Below are positions 61,465-64,000 of a DNA stretch of 64,000 nt, one piece after another. Numbering within the stretch: position 1 is the first letter of the stretch; every line of letters begins with the position of its first letter. The notes under the pieces were generated by a model that was not told where the DNA came from, did no database searches, and saw only the letters and a list, made by a program, of their open reading frames with translations. This stretch comes from Paraburkholderia bannensis (lineage in GTDB: Bacteria; Pseudomonadota; Gammaproteobacteria; Burkholderiales; Burkholderiaceae). The stretch covers positions 294,438-358,437 of the forward strand of contig NZ_JACHBW010000005.1 in assembly GCF_014200455.1 (NCBI RefSeq). The letters are read 5' to 3'. A program made the position numbers and the translations under genes.

Positions 61465-61755
61465 ATGACGCGACGCTACGACATTGTGAAAGGCGATTCA
61501 ACCACGGCGGGCGGCATAGTCCAAAACGGGGATTCGAACGACATGCTTAACGGGCGTGAGCAGGCTTACGAGAACGATCCGGTCTGGTGTCCTGCGTGCA
61601 ACACGATTGGAAGAATCGTCTGCGCAGGGCGACGACTGCCGATGACCGCGCCTGATGGCAGAGAAGCAGCCTTAAGCGACGACCTATGTGTTTGTCGATG
61701 CAGTCCTAGTCCGCTGTTGATTCCATCACAGGACGCCTCGTATATGGATCTGTGA
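61465..61755 (+). CDS. PAAR domain-containing protein (T6SS spike tip)
   Basis: A 96-residue protein with the PAAR pattern: KGDSTTAGGIVQNGD, then NDPVWCPACNTIGRIVCAGR and AALSDDLCVCRCSPSPLLIP. The repeated G-D-x-T-x-x-G-G, the CPxC(x)3-G-x-I and the closing C-x-C-x-P-x-P-x-LI are features of PAAR/DUF4150-like cones that cap VgrG. The Cys residues may bind the tip metal. The ATG at 61465 is 28 bases after the membrane-protein stop. It should sit on the VgrG encoded at 53404. Confidence 0.85.
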   Translation: MTRRYDIVKGDSTTAGGIVQNGDSNDMLNGREQAYENDPVWCPACNTIGRIVCAGRRLPMTAPDGREAALSDDLCVCRCSPSPLLIPSQDASYMDL

Positions 61756-61781
61756 GCTATCCCGTACCAGAGCGTGAACCA

Positions 61782-64000
61782 ATGAAGAAACTGCATATTG
61801 ATTTGCTTGTGATAGTACTTCTCGCAATAGTGGTTGCAGGTGCCATTCTGATCTGGGGAGGCGCATTGGGAATCACTACGCCCAATGCAAAAGGCTTTGC
61901 GCTGATCGGCATATCGCTTGGCGCACTTTTCTTGGCACTTGTCGTTTCTTTCGACGGGCTCGTTCGCTGGTTCGGTGCGTTACGCAGACTCCGGGACTTG
62001 TTGCAGCTTCGCGGACCAGCAATTGCGAAGACAACGCAAGCTGGTGTACCCGCAGTCGCTACGAAGAGTCAGACGTCATCCCCGACATTGAAGCCACTTC
62101 GCCAGCTATTGCGAGCGCAGAACGGATTTCGGTGGCGCTATCGTCAGCCATGGCTTCTGCTCATCGGTGAGGACACGGCTGTCAATCGCCTGATACCTGA
62201 AATCGAGGGCTGCGGATGGCTCGCCTCCAACGAAACGGTACTGTTGTCGGGTTCTACCCCGCCGCATGAAAGCATTAACGATCAGTGGCTGCGCCAGATC
62301 CGCTGGCTTCGATGGAGCCGTCCGGTTGATGCAATTGTGCTCGTCCTGGATGACGGCACACTGTTGCCGGAGCGCTCGCAAGAGAAGAATTCGTGGGGCC
62401 TTCATCTTGCGCGCATCAGGAAAGTTCTGAGCTGGTCGGCACCGGTGTTTGTCCTTGATATCGCAGGCACTGACGCAGTTCATCGGATCGACACGCCCGT
62501 GACGGGATGCGAATTCACCCGGCCTCTCAACGCAACCGCTGTTGAAACTGCCCTGTTCGAGCTGCGCGACCGGCTCGCCGACCGCAGCGTGTTCCAGATC
62601 GCCAGCAATGCTGAGGATACCTACGCCTCGGATCTCTCGAAGCGGCTCGATACCCGTACGACCCCGCTAGCGCGCTGGATTTCTGGCCTTTCCGACTGGC
62701 AGCGTCGGGCGTTGCCGGTCGCCGGTGTGTTCTTCGCTCCGCTGGCCATGTCCGGTGCATCGCCGTCCGATTCTTCCGGTAGCACCCGTCTGCCGTTGTG
62801 GCGCTACCTCGCAGACGCCGCAAACCGTACACCGGGCCGCCGCACCTGGACCCACCCGGTCACGATCGCTTCCACCGTTGCGCTTGTGCTCATCGGCCTC
62901 TGCAGCGCCGGCATGCTCATCTCCGGCATGAACAACGCCCACGAGGTCATGCTGACCAGAGAGTCGCTGCAGGCGCTCAACCGCGCGAGCGACACCCCGG
63001 CCCGTCTGCGCGCCCTGCTCGGCCTCCAGCAGCGCATCGCCCTGCACGAGACGCGCGTGCAGGAACATACGCCGATCTTCACACGCTTCGGCCTGAACCA
63101 CGACCACGCCATACTCAACGCACTGTGGGCGCCTTACGCACGCGCTGCCAGACCACTGCTCGTCTCCCCCGTCCAGCAGGACATCGAAGGCCAGCTTGTC
63201 GATCTCGGCCAGATGTCGACGGCGCAAGTCGACATCCAGAGCAGCCAGGTGGCACAGGACGGCCAGCAGGCGCTCAAGACCTACCTCATGATGGCCGATC
63301 CGCAGCGCGCCGATCCCACCTTCATGACGCCCCAGCTCGGGCAGCACTGGAATCCGGATACCGGTCTGCGCCCCGGCGAAAAACTCGACCTGTCCGCGCA
63401 ACTGCTGGGCTTCTGGGCGCAGCATTTCCCCGCGCATCCCGACTGGCGCATCCAGCCGCGCGAGGATCTCGTGGGCAACGCGCGCCAGACGCTGCTTGCG
63501 ATCATCGGCGTGAGGAACTCCGAGGACACGATCTATCAGAGCATTCTCGACTCGGTCGGCCACAAGTACCCCGACCAGACCCTCGCGTCGCTGACCGCGG
63601 GCACGGACACGCGTGGGCTCTTCGCGACCTCGTCGACGGTGCCGGGCGTCTTTACGCGCCAGGCGTGGGAAGGCTCCATCGAAGCCGCGATCGATGACGC
63701 AGCGAAACACAATGGCGTCGAAGGCAACTGGGTGCTCGGCAACTCCGCTAACTCCGTTAACTCCGGCAGCTCGCAGGCGGGCACAGCCATGACGCCGGAT
63801 GCATTGCGTGCCGCCCTGCGCGCCCATTACTTCTCCGACTACGCCGAGCGCTGGCAGGACTTCATGAACAGCATCCGGTGCGCTGCCGCGCCCACGTTGC
63901 CCGCAGCCGTCGGGCAATTGAAGCTCATCGCCGATGCCCGCCAGTCCCCGCTGATTGCGTTGATGAAGTCGCTCGCGTTCCAGGGGGCGGCCGGCGCGCA
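61782..64000 (+). CDS. TssM/IcmF-like T6SS membrane protein, degenerate NTPase, 3' end outside window
   Basis: 739 codons are present and the frame runs off the right edge. MKKLHIDLLVIVLLAIVVAG and GFALIGISLGALFLALVV are two N-terminal helices; a third lies at about 360-382 (TIASTVALVLIGLCSAGMLI). In between is a cytoplasmic domain aligned in layout with the TssM GTPase-like domain, but shorter, and where Walker A (GxxGxGKT) is expected the sequence is PWLLLIGEDTAVNRLI, with no Gly-Lys. The periplasmic part continues with ImcF-type sequence (PLLVSPVQQDIEGQLVDLGQ). Degenerate Walker motifs occur in some TssM proteins. It could be an accessory TssM for this VgrG island. ATG at 61782. Confidence 0.85.
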   Translation, partial: MKKLHIDLLVIVLLAIVVAGAILIWGGALGITTPNAKGFALIGISLGALFLALVVSFDGLVRWFGALRRLRDLLQLRGPAIAKTTQAGVPAVATKSQTSSPTLKPLRQLLRAQNGFRWRYRQPWLLLIGEDTAVNRLIPEIEGCGWLASNETVLLSGSTPPHESINDQWLRQIRWLRWSRPVDAIVLVLDDGTLLPERSQEKNSWGLHLARIRKVLSWSAPVFVLDIAGTDAVHRIDTPVTGCEFTRPLNATAVETALFELRDRLADRSVFQIASNAEDTYASDLSKRLDTRTTPLARWISGLSDWQRRALPVAGVFFAPLAMSGASPSDSSGSTRLPLWRYLADAANRTPGRRTWTHPVTIASTVALVLIGLCSAGMLISGMNNAHEVMLTRESLQALNRASDTPARLRALLGLQQRIALHETRVQEHTPIFTRFGLNHDHAILNALWAPYARAARPLLVSPVQQDIEGQLVDLGQMSTAQVDIQSSQVAQDGQQALKTYLMMADPQRADPTFMTPQLGQHWNPDTGLRPGEKLDLSAQLLGFWAQHFPAHPDWRIQPREDLVGNARQTLLAIIGVRNSEDTIYQSILDSVGHKYPDQTLASLTAGTDTRGLFATSSTVPGVFTRQAWEGSIEAAIDDAAKHNGVEGNWVLGNSANSVNSGSSQAGTAMTPDALRAALRAHYFSDYAERWQDFMNSIRCAAAPTLPAAVGQLKLIADARQSPLIALMKSLAFQGAAGA

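Noticed and set aside
62667..63917. 416-residue minus-strand frame opposite the TssM-like gene
   Set aside because: No domain; the plus strand is continuously open from 61782 to the edge with TssM-type membrane helices.

Overview
The window is GC-rich and densely packed with LysR, TetR and MarR regulators, short-chain dehydrogenases (SDRs), MocR-type regulators, a Gram-negative trimeric porin and a type VI secretion (T6SS) VgrG island. This gene mix and codon use fit the Burkholderiaceae (Paraburkholderia, Caballeronia or Burkholderia type), probably a secondary replicon or accessory region. That assignment is inferred from gene content; there is no rRNA or housekeeping marker here. No rRNA, tRNA or CRISPR array was recognised.

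Layout. 0-6 kb: the start of a sulfonate-type ABC permease leaving the window, then small oxidoreductase/regulator pairs (SDR with TetR, monooxygenase with MarR, SDR with LysR), two of them with clear operator palindromes. 6-15 kb: a LysR-controlled catabolic operon of CoA ligase, MHS transporter, thiolase-like protein, DUF35 zinc ribbon, SDR, dienelactone hydrolase/SnoaL fusion and porin. 15-23 kb: two paralogous MocR regulators around an apparently inactive EAL protein, then a GAF-PAS-PAS-GGDEF protein and an intact EAL protein, forming a c-di-GMP cluster. 23-26.4 kb: a decayed region with an integrase remnant (two stops and a frameshift), a truncated GNAT gene, a metallophosphoesterase, and over 1 kb with no recognisable gene.

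26.4-31.7 kb: a tight operon of NMT1-type binding protein, Rieske oxygenase, ABC ATPase, ABC permease and amidohydrolase/deaminase. It looks like uptake plus oxidation/deamination of an unidentified N-containing compound. 31.7-35.8 kb: a LysR gene divergent from aldehyde dehydrogenase, carboxymuconolactone-decarboxylase-like protein and quinone oxidoreductase. 36.3-44.9 kb: three SDR transcription units, each preceded by the same composite site (a dyad of the form ATRCYT-N3-AGGYAT and, at an identical offset of 29 bases, AAAGTCTTTTTC). One copy lies in the divergent promoter of a LysR gene, so a small local regulon is likely. 45-48 kb: an EamA transporter, a structured intergenic region, and a secreted Gly/Ser-rich repeat protein. 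48-53 kb: a CBS-PAS-GGDEF-EAL protein, a small unknown protein, a chemoreceptor and a GST fragment.

53.4-64 kb: a T6SS island with VgrG carrying a transthyretin-like tail, a lipase effector, a Tli4-like immunity gene, a small Tat-signal protein, a membrane protein, PAAR and a TssM/IcmF-like protein running off the end. The part from the effector 3' end to the membrane-gene 5' end is tandemly duplicated with a period of 1365 bp. This leaves an orphan effector tail, a second immunity gene diverged only in its N-terminal third, a second Tat protein and a truncated membrane-protein copy. This duplication and the three-site LysR regulon are the most noteworthy observations.
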